From Larix kaempferi (Eukaryota; Streptophyta; Pinopsida; Pinales; Pinaceae), in NCBI GenBank assembly GCA_027924585.1, contig BSBM01000047.1:24434501-24498500 (forward strand): 64,000 nt of DNA, read 5' to 3'. Position 1 is the stretch's first letter; each line of letters opens with the position of its first letter. A program made the position numbers and the translations under genes. The notes under the pieces were generated by a model. The model was not told the DNA's origin. It did not search any database and worked only from the letters and a program-made list of their open reading frames with translations. Below, one piece after another: positions 26,221 through 37,742 of this stretch.

Positions 26221-27960
26221 TTAGGTAAAATCATAAATCCAGTGCAACCATTCATCAAATAGGTTAATGATTCTTATTTGATTTTTGATAATAAAACAAG
26301 TCAAGATTGGGCTAAAGATTAACAAATTTGAGGGCACCATCTTCCTGGCTTGTTCAAAAATTGAAGAATGGTAAGAATGATGCAATATGAAATTATGCCA
26401 AGGAGAAGACAGACTGATGCAGACATCCTCCATCAAAGAATTGATAGGATCATAAAATTTATGCAAGTTAAACTCAGAGATGGATGGAGGAAAGACATAA
26501 GACATGTGATTCGATTCATTTTCACACAAATTAACTTTTTCATTTACTTCTCTCACATACTCAATTTGATTCTCCTTGGGACTGATGATCAAAAAACCAA
26601 GTGGGGATAAATTAAAACTTAGAAAACGAAAAATCAAAACCAAGCCCACTTGATGCTCAAAAATGGAGAAAAGATGAAATTGATCTTCAAACACCTTTTC
26701 TAGCCACCAAGAATGATTGATAACTTGACAACAAGCATTATGGTTCCACAGTGACTGAAAAGGGAAATGAAGTGTTTTTTCTCCCAACGTCTAATCATGC
26801 TTATACTTCTTATTGAAAATTTCAAAAGCAAAAGACTGACTAGACCACCAACGCAAAAATGATTGAAAGAGTTGGGAAGGGAGGGTAGATTGCAAATATG
26901 AACCGTCTCCTAGATGGACAAAAAAATTTGGCCTTGGAATTTGACAAAAGGAAAGGCCTTTTAAAGCAATATTATTCATTCTATGAATGATAAACTTTTG
27001 ATCAAGTCTAATATTTACAAACCGGGGACAAGATTCTAATTCTAATAAATGAATGAAGCTATCTTGACTAAAGATGGAAAAATTTAAAGACTCATTATAA
27101 GAAGTGGAACAAAGATTAGAGCATCTAGTGTGATTCACTAATTCATCCTCATCTTGATATTGACTTTCTATTGATTCATCATTAAATTCATATGAGGATA
27201 AATTGTCAGGGAGAAAATTAACAAGTTCATTTAAAACATCCTGATTATTTGCAAAATGATCATGTGAAATCACCACTAAAGGATCTTGGTCAATGTCCCC
27301 ACTTTCTTCTTCTTCAATAAGGTGATAAGGAATTGAATGATCAATAAAGCTAGAATGACTAATGAGTTCCTCCGAAGGAGGAACTTCAATAGACTTGTTG
27401 ACTAAAAGCTCATCCTCAGGATCAAGACTAGGGCTACCTAAAAAGAAATTTGAAAAATTACCATTTATACAATGATTAGGGAGTTGACTCTCGATTGACT
27501 CAGAAGTGGAAGACTTATCCTCAAAAGAAATTGGGCAAGAGGAGTCATCTCCGGATGTTGACAATTCACTTGATATTTGATTATTAATTGATTCGACAAT
27601 ACGATCGGACAAGGGAGGGTTTTGATTTTGGATTTGATTTGAAGAATATATATCATCAAATTCACTTCCCCAATCTTCTAGGAATTTATTTTCAAACATG
27701 TCATATCCGGAAATGCTATTGGCCTTCAAATTCAAATATCAGAGCTCAGCTCTTTCTTTGAAAGGTGAAGCCAATAGTTTCATACACACATCCTCATGGG
27801 TTATGGATAACTCTTTAATAATTTCCCTAAAAAGTTCAAGGTGTCTTTTAGCAAATAATTCATGACTTCCATCAAATTTAGACAACCTTTCACGGGCTTG
27901 ATGAGGGATTTGATGAGGATACCCAACAATTTTTGAGAAGTTGAAAACTTTCAAACGACC
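26221..27960 (-). pseudogene. Element 2 gag-like gene, broken
   Basis: One continuous minus-strand frame homologous to the element A gag along its length. It is interrupted by two in-frame stops: a Trp codon changed to TGA in the stretch corresponding to ERAGLWLSNLK (at 27739-27741), and a Tyr codon changed to TAG after KYKHD (26788-26790). The N-terminus is cut after GRLKVF by insertion of element 3 at 27961. The N-terminal part (LELFREIIKELSITHEDVCM) is a Ty3/gypsy-type gag helical region. No zinc knuckle and no protease or polymerase follow. Confidence 0.85.
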
Positions 27961-28784
27961 TGTTATCACATATATAGTAGCCGGGCTACCATACATTATT
28001 TTTCTGATGCCAGTACACTATTCAGCCAGTTCCCTTACATTGAGATGCTGAGATGAGCATATATATATTGGATCACTATCAGATTTTGGACAGCAGTTGT
28101 ATTCCCCATGCCATGACTGAGTCTCAGGACACTCAGAGAGATGACCGATGTAGCCATTATACCATTCGTACAGAGCAGTCAGTAGTGCCTAGAGTTATAG
28201 CAACAGTTTCAGAGGACAGATGTTGGTACAAGTTGATGAGCATTCAAGTATATGACTCAGCAGGTATATCATTGTCTTATGGTTATATTGCTTTTATACT
28301 TATTCTTATAGCATGTCTTAGCACTTAGTGTCATGATCTGGCGATCATATAGATATGTGGACCTGGTTGAGCTTATTATATATATTATATTGTCCCTACT
28401 CAAACTTAGAAGTTCACTATTCATACTCATTGGTTTTACCCTCCTTAGGGAGAATAGAGGTGATCATTCCACCATACCTTGGCTTGCTAGTGTTGGCTCC
28501 ATTATTCATTGTCTTCATCCATCCATTGCCTACCTTTTAGTTTATCACCCTGACTTACTACTTGACTAGTGGCATGGAGGACCTTCCCCCACTGTAGCCT
28601 CTGTATTGGATGAGCTTCCCTGTTTATTGTGTCTCGGCTCTGAGTTGGTGACAAAACTTACCTATGGTGAGTTGGAGTTCCTTGGAATTTCCCCTAGTCA
28701 CTAAAGTTGTGTTGGCTAAACCTGAAACTTTTAGTGCTGCCATGAATACAAAATCTGGAAAATTAAATGTTATATCTTGTATAA

Positions 28785-29017
28785 AAGCCCATTTATGCAA
28801 TGTGTTTCTAAACACACATGAATGAAAGGCATGCCAAATGAAAATGGCCATGAAAATAAAATGTTATATCTTTTGGAAATGTAAATACCTAGGTAAACAA
28901 GCTGTCCATGACACACCTAGAAGTGCTCAGGTAAACAAGTGCCTTAAAAACACACCTGCAGCAGAAAGCCTAAAATAAATGTAAATCTATGCAATGTGTT
29001 TATAAACACACATAGAC
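28785..29017 (+). promoter_or_regulatory. Paired LTR hairpins, element 3
   Basis: 28790-28824: CATTTATG, bulge CAA, TGTGTTT, CT, AAACACA, CATGAATG. 28985-29017: ATCTATG, CAA, TGTGTTT, AT, AAACACA, CATAGAC. Same architecture as in elements A and B. Confidence 0.6.
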
Positions 29018-30554
29018 CAAGGCTATGGAAACTTCAGGCCCAAAAAGCAATGGAACTTAAATGCTATATCAAAACAATTGCTGGCCTTATTTGTATTATG
29101 GATTGTGCGCATCTGTTAAAGGTGAATAAACCCTCTTTGAACAACTCATCCATTTTTGAGACACCGCCATTCCCTGTGTTGTTGCTCATTCAATATATAC
29201 TATGGTGTGTATTCCCTTTCCCTTTGCCAAAGTGTCACAAAGTTAAGTCAGTCAAGTCATCCCTTAGCCTAGCCAGTTATTTTAGCCTTCACCTTTCACT
29301 AGCAAATTGATCACAGCTATGAAGTGAGTATGATCTGGAAAGTCTAGTCTGAGTAATAATAATAATTAATGACATCATATATTTGGATTTAGATCGCTAG
29401 TAATGATTACTTTGTGTTATAATTGTTATTTGAATAAGTTGTAGAGCATGCATTAACCTTTGACACTTTGCAGCAGCTTCTGATGATGGTCTGAGTTATA
29501 TTTGGTCATGTTGACCTGGTTAGACCTAGTTTGACCAAGGTCAACCATAGGACATGAGATGGTTGGACCTTATGATCATATGGATAGATGATATATGGTC
29601 TATGTACATGTACATGATGATTCTATGCAGCAGCTATAGGGTTATGATGATGATTCTTGGTTTACAGCAGTATTTGATCATTTACAGATTATTATTATTT
29701 GCCCTGTGCCGGTATATTGGATATATATATTGATCATGCAGAGACTCATATGGCGTATGAGTACACATCTTGGATGGATTTGGACCTTCTGAGTCCAATG
29801 AGACAGTTTGTTTTCAGTTCTGGGCACTTACAGTGATGATTGAGCCTCAGTAGGCTATCCCAGTGCAGTTTTGGTCTGTCGGAGGCCTTGTCAGAGCAGA
29901 TGTGATTTTTATCTGGTTGACCTAGGGCGCTGTGCTTGGAGGGGGTGGTCCAACCACTTGTTTTTACCATATTACCCCCCTCCCGGACACACTGGTGCCC
30001 TCACCTTGACAGCACAGGCACTCCAGGAGGCAGTTTGGGGCAGTTTCACACTTCCCGAGGCATTTCAGGATTGGTAGAAATGGCTATTGAGGAAATCGAT
30101 TTGGGCTACTGAGGCAATTTTATGGCATGGGATGATCAGTGATGATGGATCGATGTCTTCCACACCTCCTCCGGCAGTTTCAGCTTCATCGGGGCCCGCA
30201 TCCATCACTTATGGCACTTTCTGATGATTTCTGAGGTCTTTTGAGGCCTACGATTTGACCATGGAGGCACGATTTGGTATATTGATGACTATTTTATTAT
30301 TATTGTGCTATGGGGATTGACCAAGGGTGGCTAAAATTACCCCTTGGACCCACCATAAGCTTCCTATTATATTTTGTCATCATGATTTGGTGGGATTCCC
30401 CTCTTCTAGGGCGATTTTGTCCACTCATATTACATTTTATTAGTGATCCATGTATTTTATTGTTGAGCTCATCTCAACCATTGATTAGACATTTGTATCT
30501 TTTAATCTTAGCCACTCATTCAAAAAGTGGTTATGATTTTGATGCCTCTCCTTC

Positions 30555-30564
30555 ATATTTAAAG
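30555..30564 (+). promoter_or_regulatory. Putative LTR TATA box, element 3
   Basis: ATATTTAAAG in a block (TTTAAAGGAGAGAGCTTCTC) that is conserved in all family A LTRs; a plausible U3/R boundary. No start site can be read from sequence. Confidence 0.4.
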
Positions 30565-32507
30565 GAGAGAGCTTCTCATTGTAAGGGGTCTTTGGCTCTT
30601 GGATTATTGGTATAGAAAAACTTTCTTGTGGAAATTCTTGTGGTGTCCTTTGCATCTGGTGTTCTTAGATGGTGATTGGAAAGTCTATTGCAACCTAGCA
30701 TTTGGAATTTGTGGTAAGATCTATCTATTTTGGAAATCATTGTCTTGTCTGCAGGAAAGCGACTTCAACAAGGGCGATTTTGCAAGGCTTCTTCAAATCG
30801 ACTTTCTTGGCATTTGCTTGTATCAGGGGGTTATCATTAGTATCATTGTGATCTATGCTATCTTTCTGTTACTTCTCTTGTGGCATTAGTCTTATCTCTT
30901 GATTACATCAAATCTGATATTGTTGACGTTTGTTGTGCAGGAGAGAGGGCTCATTGGCTTCTTGAACTAAATCGATTGCATAGAAAACTACCTCAAAGCT
31001 TCTCAAATTGATCGGGTTTGCATAGATCATCATCATCAAGGCATCTACAAGGTTACCCAAGTAAGATCCATAGGTTTGTTTCTCTTATCTTGATCCAATC
31101 CATTGACATAGCTCATAAATTGATAAAACCCTAATTTCTTCAAAACCCTCATTTTACATTTTTTCAGATCTACTAAGATCTAGTGGCTTCTTGGGTAAGA
31201 TTTTGAAAACCCACCTCTATAGTATCCACGGCATCCCGGATCTATAGTTTGGTGAGGATTGGCTTCCATTTGACCCTCTTCCCAAGGCATTTAGCCTCTC
31301 CAAGCAAGGGCGCACTTCCTAATTTGGTGAGTTGACCTAGATCTAGTATATGGGTAGGTGAGATCCCGCTTGATTCATGATCTACACATCCAATAACATA
31401 CCCCCAGATTGTCACTTTTCTGATTACTACCTTGTGGGCCCTATTCCACATTTTAAGGGATTTAATCCCCATTTTGGACCATTTGGTATCTTTAAACTCA
31501 GATCTAGTAAGATCTAGCCATCGGATTGCCTTGAAATTGTAGATCCACACTCCCACTTGACCAACCTACTTGGATCTAAAGTTTGGATGCCATTGGACTT
31601 GTCTTGACCCACTTATCCCATATTTTAGCCTCCTTGGGTAAAGTCGCACCACCTTGGAGAAGGGAGTTGTCCCACTTCTATGATGTGGGTACTTGAGATT
31701 TCAGCGGATTTGGAACGGGAATAATTCAAAACCTAGGTCTAGTAGGTCACCTTGTCAAATCTTGCCTTGGGGATAGCATTCCTTGTTTTAAGGGATTGTG
31801 GTCCACTTAGGTCAAACCTAGATCTAGACCTATTCATCCATCAAGACTTTAATTGCCCACTTGTCTCATGCAATAGGAGTCCTTAACCACAAGTTAACCT
31901 TATTTTGACTCCATTATCCCAATTCCCAAGGCACTGGTCTCTCTCCAAGTCAATTCGACTTTCCTAGATTTGTTGGATTAACTTGTGGTTTGACCCTTCT
32001 GTGGTAAACTAAACCCTTTGATGTCATCATGCTTCATGATCAAGCTTGTCACTTGCACTAGTTAGCCCGAATTCAACCCCTAAACTACCCTGCATTGGAC
32101 ACGGTTCCCAAGGCAGTGGATTTTCTCACATTGAACTGGTACTTTAATCCTGGATCCCATTTCACAAATCATAAGTCACTTTCACATCAATAATGAACCA
32201 AAGCTATACTCATTGAACCCCTCACTTGTCTTGTGACTTCATCCTAAGGTCTAGGATAAACCATACACCTTACTTCACTTAGAATTAACTTGATTTGGTG
32301 TCTTGGTTTTGATCTCTCCTGTCGGGAGTAGATCGGGTCTCCCCCTTTGTTGTCTGGGCTAGATAACATAAAGTGAAGGTTGCCTCGACTGGCGTGACAA
32401 CCATATATTGGAGGTCGAAGTGATCATGGTTGCACCTTTTGAGTTGTCCTTCCCTATTGCCATCCATGATTGGATACATCCATAGGGGTAACTACAGTTT
32501 AGGTGAT

Positions 32508-32700
32508 AACATTTTGGCGTCGTTGCCGGGGAAGGCATAGGATTACCCTGGTTCGATATTTTATTAAAGCTCTCCTCCCTTTCTCTTTGCCCAACATTTT
32601 GGTGTCGTTGCCGGGGAGGCAATAGCTTACCCTGGTTCGACATACATTTCCTAAAGCCCTCCTGTTCTCTTTGCCTAACATTTTGGTATTGAAAGGCATA
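32508..32700 (+). repeat. Triplicated primer-binding-site unit, element 3
   Basis: Three tandem units of about 84-85 bp. Each starts AACATTTTGG: unit 1 has TGGCGTCGTTGCCGGGGA (32515-32532), unit 2 TGGTGTCGTTGCCGGGGA (32600-32617), and unit 3 a decayed TGGTATTGAAAGG (from 32684). The first two are followed by TACCCTGGTTCGA. Only unit 1 is correctly spaced (3 nt) from the LTR end. Confidence 0.85.
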
Positions 32701-33059
32701 GGGCTTACTTTGGACAAACTAGTAGTCATTATTCACTCTTTCCTACATATACAACGACACATATCTTGGTAGAAGAGTTTAAATCTACATGGCGACTCCC
32801 AATTGTGACTCCGCTGAGGAGCGAGCTCATTCACATCCTTACAACACCTAGAACTATGCCTTGCGTCACTTATTCAGAGAACGATATGATTTTGAAAATG
32901 ATGACCGAAATGAGTGGTTTAATTCGAAACCTGAATGGGCTAGTTCTCAGAAAACAAAGTGAGAATATCAAACGCTATGAACCTTTCTATAAAACCTCTG
33001 AGGGTGTGTATACCAATGTGTTGAAGTCATTTGTGACTTCCTGTTTGCTAGATTAGTTT
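32701..33059 (+). mobile_element. Element 3, leader and broken internal region
   Basis: Matches the leader of element A in the block ACAACGACACATATCT, then AATCTAC, TGGCGACTCCCAA and GCTGAGGAGCGAGCTCATT. A 96-codon open frame (32766-33056) covers it, but only its first part has a counterpart in A, where it is leader rather than gag, so it is probably not a gene. The sequence passes near 33060 into the family D unit without reaching the rest of gag. Confidence 0.6.
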
Positions 33060-33428
33060 CTGTTGTAGAACACTAGTTTCATTTACAAGTTTTTTTTTAT
33101 TATATCATTGTCTTTCATCATTTTACAATCTTTTTTTTGAGATATCACTTGGTTAATCCTTATAATCTACTTCTATCTTAACAGAGAACCAAAGTCTCTT
33201 GAACTTGCAATAACGCAATTCAAGAGCACTCTCTGTCGGAGAACATTCCCACTGCATATCCCTGCATCAAGCATATAGTTTAGCTAAGTCTCTTGAACTT
33301 CTGTCTTAAGACGAAGTCAAGAACGCTCTCTGTCGGAGAGTTGAATTGCGTGCTCTTAATAAATAAAACTTTCCGACTCACACTCCCCCAAATAAAATTT
33401 ACTTCGTTGTTATCCATCACTGAGTATG
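33060..33428. mobile_element. Family D unit, second copy, left part
   Basis: Reverse complement of about 17760-18165: GTAGAACACTAG, two CTCTCTGTCGGAGA blocks preceded by TCAAGA, then AAATTTACTT. It is interrupted at 33428 by element B and continues at 44990. Confidence 0.75.
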
Positions 33429-34452
33429 TGTTATCACATTTTATGTCGGGAGCAGCTTCCACACTGCAGACTATGCGGCCGAGGACCGCACAATACCTTT
33501 TTTTTTCCAGATCAAAGATCAGCTGCCTTCAGAGGAGGCATTTTTGTTCAGACTGCCCCTAGCAGATACATTAGAGGGGGCAGGCAGTTGGACTTACCAT
33601 CTACCACAGGGTTACCTTTCCTTGCCAGGCTTTGACACAAGCCCATTTGAGATAGTGCCTAGTCATATTCTGATAGAGATTGTCACAGTGCAATGTTGGT
33701 TTATTGTATGCCCGAATTCAGCAGAGATCCAGCTCAGATACAGGTTCAGTAGCAGCAGGTATATGGTGCAGCAGGTATTGCATATATTGATTATTGCTCA
33801 TGTTGTAGATTAGACTCTTTTACACTTGCTAATACACTAACTTTGCATGAGATGATATATTTGGTGATCTGCTTATGATATGATATGTTTGGGCCTATTG
33901 GTAATGTCAGTCCACCCCTCTAGTTAGACTTATGTATATGCACACTGAGTCATGTCTTGTATACTTGGCTTAGACTTGATCACTTAGCCCCTCGATAGCT
34001 GGCTTTAGCACCATCTTCACTTCCTCCACTCATCCGACTCATCCATGACACTTCTTCCCCAACTTGGATTCTGATTTGTGATCACGAGGACCCCCTTTCC
34101 CCACTGATTTCTGAGTTTGCCATGACTCCTTGTTTATTGTGCCTCGGCTCTTTAGTGTGTGAGATACACGGTTAGACCTGGGATTTGCTCCTGTCGGTTG
34201 CCCCCGATGTTGCAATGTAGTTAGGATTGTGTAGCCTCACCGGGTGCTCCCCACTTATCGTCGAAGTTGGTATTACCCACCCCCATTACCTTTGCAGTAT
34301 GAGCGCCATGTTTATATATTTTGAGATATGTATGTAGCCCAAGAGGGCCATGAAGAAATGAAGAAATGAAATGTAAATCAGGCTAAAAAGGCCTCTATGT
34401 TGTAAATGTAAAATCTAGCCAAAAAAGGGCTAAGTATGAAATTCATTGTAAA

Positions 34453-34485
34453 ATCCATGCAATGTGTTTATGAACACACATGGAT
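34453..34485 (+). promoter_or_regulatory. LTR hairpin, element B 5' LTR
   Basis: ATCCATG, bulge CAA, TGTGTTT, loop AT, GAACACA, CATGGAT: 7 bp outer and 7 bp inner stem (one wobble). The 3' LTR copy is at 42029-42061. Confidence 0.6.
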
Positions 34486-35899
34486 TCTGGTCAGCTATAC
34501 ATGTCAGCATTTGTAGTGGTTATTCCTCACCTAGTCCTGCGGGACAAGTAGGTGAGAAGGAGCAAGGGACAAGCTCAAGATTGCCCCCTAGAGTCTCAAG
34601 TTATGGTTTGTCGGACACCCAGTTTGGCGGCTCTAGAAAAGAACCTCACGGAGTCTTCAGATATGGATGTGAGTTGTGGGATACTTGTTAGATGACTAGT
34701 GGTGGTTTCCCTGCACTATACCCATTTGTGAGGCACCGCCCTTCCCCATGTTTTGTCATGGCATACTTACCTTAGTGGACCCCGCTTTCCCGAGTTGTCT
34801 TAGTGGTCACATGATCCTTATCCTCGTCTTCCCATATCTTTTACCATGCTGTCCACATCAACTTGAGTCAACAAGGTGGTCAATTCTATGGAGGTGTATA
34901 GCATCCTAGTCTTTTGGAGGTGGTGGGTCCACTTCACTAGGGCCTTATACTATTTCGGGATTTAATGTATTTTTTATCACCATGATATCATTTATTGCTT
35001 AGTAATGTACTAACTTGTTTAATTGAGCCTTATCACTTCATGCTTGCACACAAGTTTCAGCTAGCATTATAGTTGACCACATTTGACTTAGTCAAACTAC
35101 GTTGACTAGGCCAAAAATGGGCCCGAAAAAATGTTGCGATCGGAATTTCGATTTCGATCATTTATTATCTACAGGGGTTCCATATGAGCATGCAACTGAC
35201 GGAATTGCAAAACATTGAGCCATTTGAGAGATTTTTAATTATTATTGGTCAACTTTGACATGTTTTAATTAAAAATCATAGATTTGGGGCAAATATTGCC
35301 AAAGTGATGGATCGGGATCGTTCGAGTGGTCATCCCTACTACTTCTTGGGTCCACGATCACATTGCAGCAGTCGGTTTGGAAATCCAGGCAATAAAAGTG
35401 GGTCAAAAGCCCAATTTTCATCTTCAGCCATAAAAACCAGCATAAAATACATGGAAATCAGAATTTTGACTATGGCAACTATAGTGAAATGGCAAATTCA
35501 ATGGATGGCATTGGTAAAGGTAAATCATAAGGTATTTTTGGTATGTTTTCACATTATATCTGATGGTGGTGGGGCCCTCATTTGCCCAGCTCTCCATGGA
35601 GGGCGAGTTTGCCCATAGGGGGGCGTTTTTCTCCACTAGGGGAATTCGACTTGGTGTATGTTCATGTATTGAGCCTTGATGTATTATGTTGGGGGGATAA
35701 AACATACTATATACACCCCCCAACACCACTTCATATATTGTATGGACCCCACATGGTCCCTCTCCCATCCACTAGTGCGCTCTCCTTGGGGCAATTCGCA
35801 CCCCCCTCTAGAGATCAATCTCCACGATTCGATTTTGTTGATGGGGAGATGATCTCAACCCTCCATTTTGGGGGGAAACCTAGTTGAGAGTTAGCCATC

Positions 35900-35907
35900 T
35901 CTATAAG
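35900..35907 (+). promoter_or_regulatory. Putative LTR TATA box, element B
   Basis: TCTATAAG within CATCTCTATAAGAGAATGG, about 2.5 kb into the LTR; the following sequence would be R-U5. Position is comparable to the TTTAAATA box of family A. Confidence 0.4.
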
Positions 35908-37411
35908 AGAATGGACTCACCTCGTTTTGCCTCCTCTTGGCATTTTTTTGTAAACACTTAGACTGAAATAGAGAAGAGATTCAAGAGAGCTCTTGAGACA
36001 TTTTGCTTGGATGAATGTTGTGATGATTGATGCCATTTGTTGATGTATTGATGAGCATTTTAGTGTTGTTATCCATCTTCTACAGCTGAATCGATTTGCA
36101 GGTTGGAACTCCACTTGAGGAGGGGCGCACTTCTTGGAGTGGGAGCTCCACACTTGGGTTTTTCCTCAAGGATTTCAAAGAGGGAGTTGAATCTACTATT
36201 TTGTCATTCAATTTTTAATCATTTGTCTTTCAATTTGTTGTGTTAACTACTTATTTGCTGCAGATTTCTAATCTTTCATCTCTTGTGGCAGGTAGCTAGG
36301 GCGCACTTGCTCTCCAGCTGACTCAAACACCTAGGAAAAGCACTGGTTGCTCATCATTTGGATTCGGCAAGTGGTCTTCACACAATTATTCATCCATTCG
36401 CCTTTGTTTCAGGTATTCCTCTCATGCTCAATTCTCTAGTTAGATTTCTGGTGTGTTTGCTAAGAGAAAAACTCACATAAAAAACCAAAAAAAAAAATTA
36501 ATATTTCAATTTTCAACCGTTAAAATCTTTAGTTCTTTAAAACCCGCTTATTATTTGCCCTCAAAAGCTTATATCCCAAGTTTGGTTAGATTCCGACTCC
36601 ATTTACCCATATTTTAGGGGCTGGTCACTTGGTCAAAAACGCCCCTCTAGGGCGTTTTTCTGTTTCTGCCCGTTGGGTGCATTGGGGGTTGTGGGTACTC
36701 TCTAATCTGTTCCGTAACATCATTTTACCACATAGTACCAAGTTTCAGCAGCTGGAAATGCTTAGAAATGCCTTTTTTTGACTGCCCTAGGTCCACATTT
36801 TTACTGTTTAGCTCATCCCCATAGGGCTGTTCATTTCATTTGCTTGTTGATCTGTTTTTGTGTCTTAAATCAGCCATTTAAGTAAGATATAATTGCTGGA
36901 ATATGTTTCTAAATCACTTATCTACCGTTGCCATGTATTGATAAATCATTATGGGCTTCATTTCCCTATAGGCAGGGTCTCTAATCACTATTCTAGCATT
37001 TTTTGTTTGCTAATTTAATTTCCAGCCTTCTAATTCTTCATTTCATTCATCTTTTATATCTGTAATCAGATCTGAGTTGTTTTACTTAGTATATCTTCTT
37101 ACCCAGAGTCTTGATTCCACTAAGGCTGGAAGAACTTTCACCTTCAGTCATCCATTTGGTCTATTGCTTGGATCATCTTTGCTGGGTTTAGGGTGTATGA
37201 TTGTTGAGTCTCAACCTTCACCGGTTGAGAGGGTCTCCCCCTTGACTAGGCCAAGTGCCTTGTCTAAAGTGACTGCAGCCTTGTCCGGTGTGACTTCTGT
37301 CCCTTGGACAGAGGACTTGGCTGTTGTTGGTTACACCGGCCTAGCTGTGCTCCTCTACCATCCCTATTGGGATACATGCACTAAGCAGCTAGAATTTGTG
37401 TGATAACATTT

Positions 37412-37429
37412 TGGCGCCGCTGCCGGGGA
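37412..37429 (+). promoter_or_regulatory. Primer binding site (tRNA-Asp), element B
   Basis: TGGCGCCGCTGCCGGGGA, three nt (TTT) after the LTR end. It is complementary to the 3' end of plant tRNA-Asp except at one position (GTT in A, GCT here). The complementarity stops after 18 nt, unlike in element A. Confidence 0.88.
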
Positions 37430-37742
37430 GGTAGAGGCCTACCCCGTGGTCTTGATCGAGTTTGAGTCTTTTTGCTTTTTTTTCATCATCGCACTCATAC
37501 TTAAACTCTGTTGGCTGAATTTTATTTGCATAATTTATTGCAGCTAACATTATTTTTGTTCCACTCTCCACTTCCCCTACGACATCATTTTACCTTCGGT
37601 GAACAAGGTTCCAAGTTCACCTAGCGACTCCACCCCGCGGCTCCACTGGAGACCAAACCCATCCACTACAACCTTCGTAGTTTAGATCATTCTGACACTT
37701 TACATGAGACTCCACTGGGAACTCTTAAATTGACAAATCAGA

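Larger units (their letters stand above)
27961..32511 (+). mobile_element. Element 3, 5' LTR (4.55 kb, + strand)
   Basis: Starts TGTTATCACATATATAG, ends GGTGATAACA and is followed by TTT and a tRNA-Asp-type primer binding site. It is the reverse-orientation homologue of the LTRs of element A. It sits inside the gag of element 2; the 5 bp before it are CGACC. Its second LTR is not present in the window, so the target duplication cannot be checked on the right side. Confidence 0.88.
33429..37408 (+). repeat. Element B, 5' LTR (3980 bp)
   Basis: From TGTTATCACATTTTATG to TTTGTGTGATAACA. Contains the hairpin at 34453-34485 and a TATA-like TCTATAAG at 35900-35907. A 108-codon open frame at the end (37077-37403) is repeated in the 3' LTR but has no recognised homologue and is probably chance. 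Confidence 0.92.

Noticed and set aside
32766-33056. 96-codon frame in element 3 as a gene
   Set aside because: Its first part corresponds to non-coding leader in element A, and the rest has no homologue; likely chance.
37077-37403. 108-codon open frame at the end of the B LTR (and 44653-44979)
   Set aside because: Present twice only because the LTR is duplicated; no recognised domain and absent from family A.
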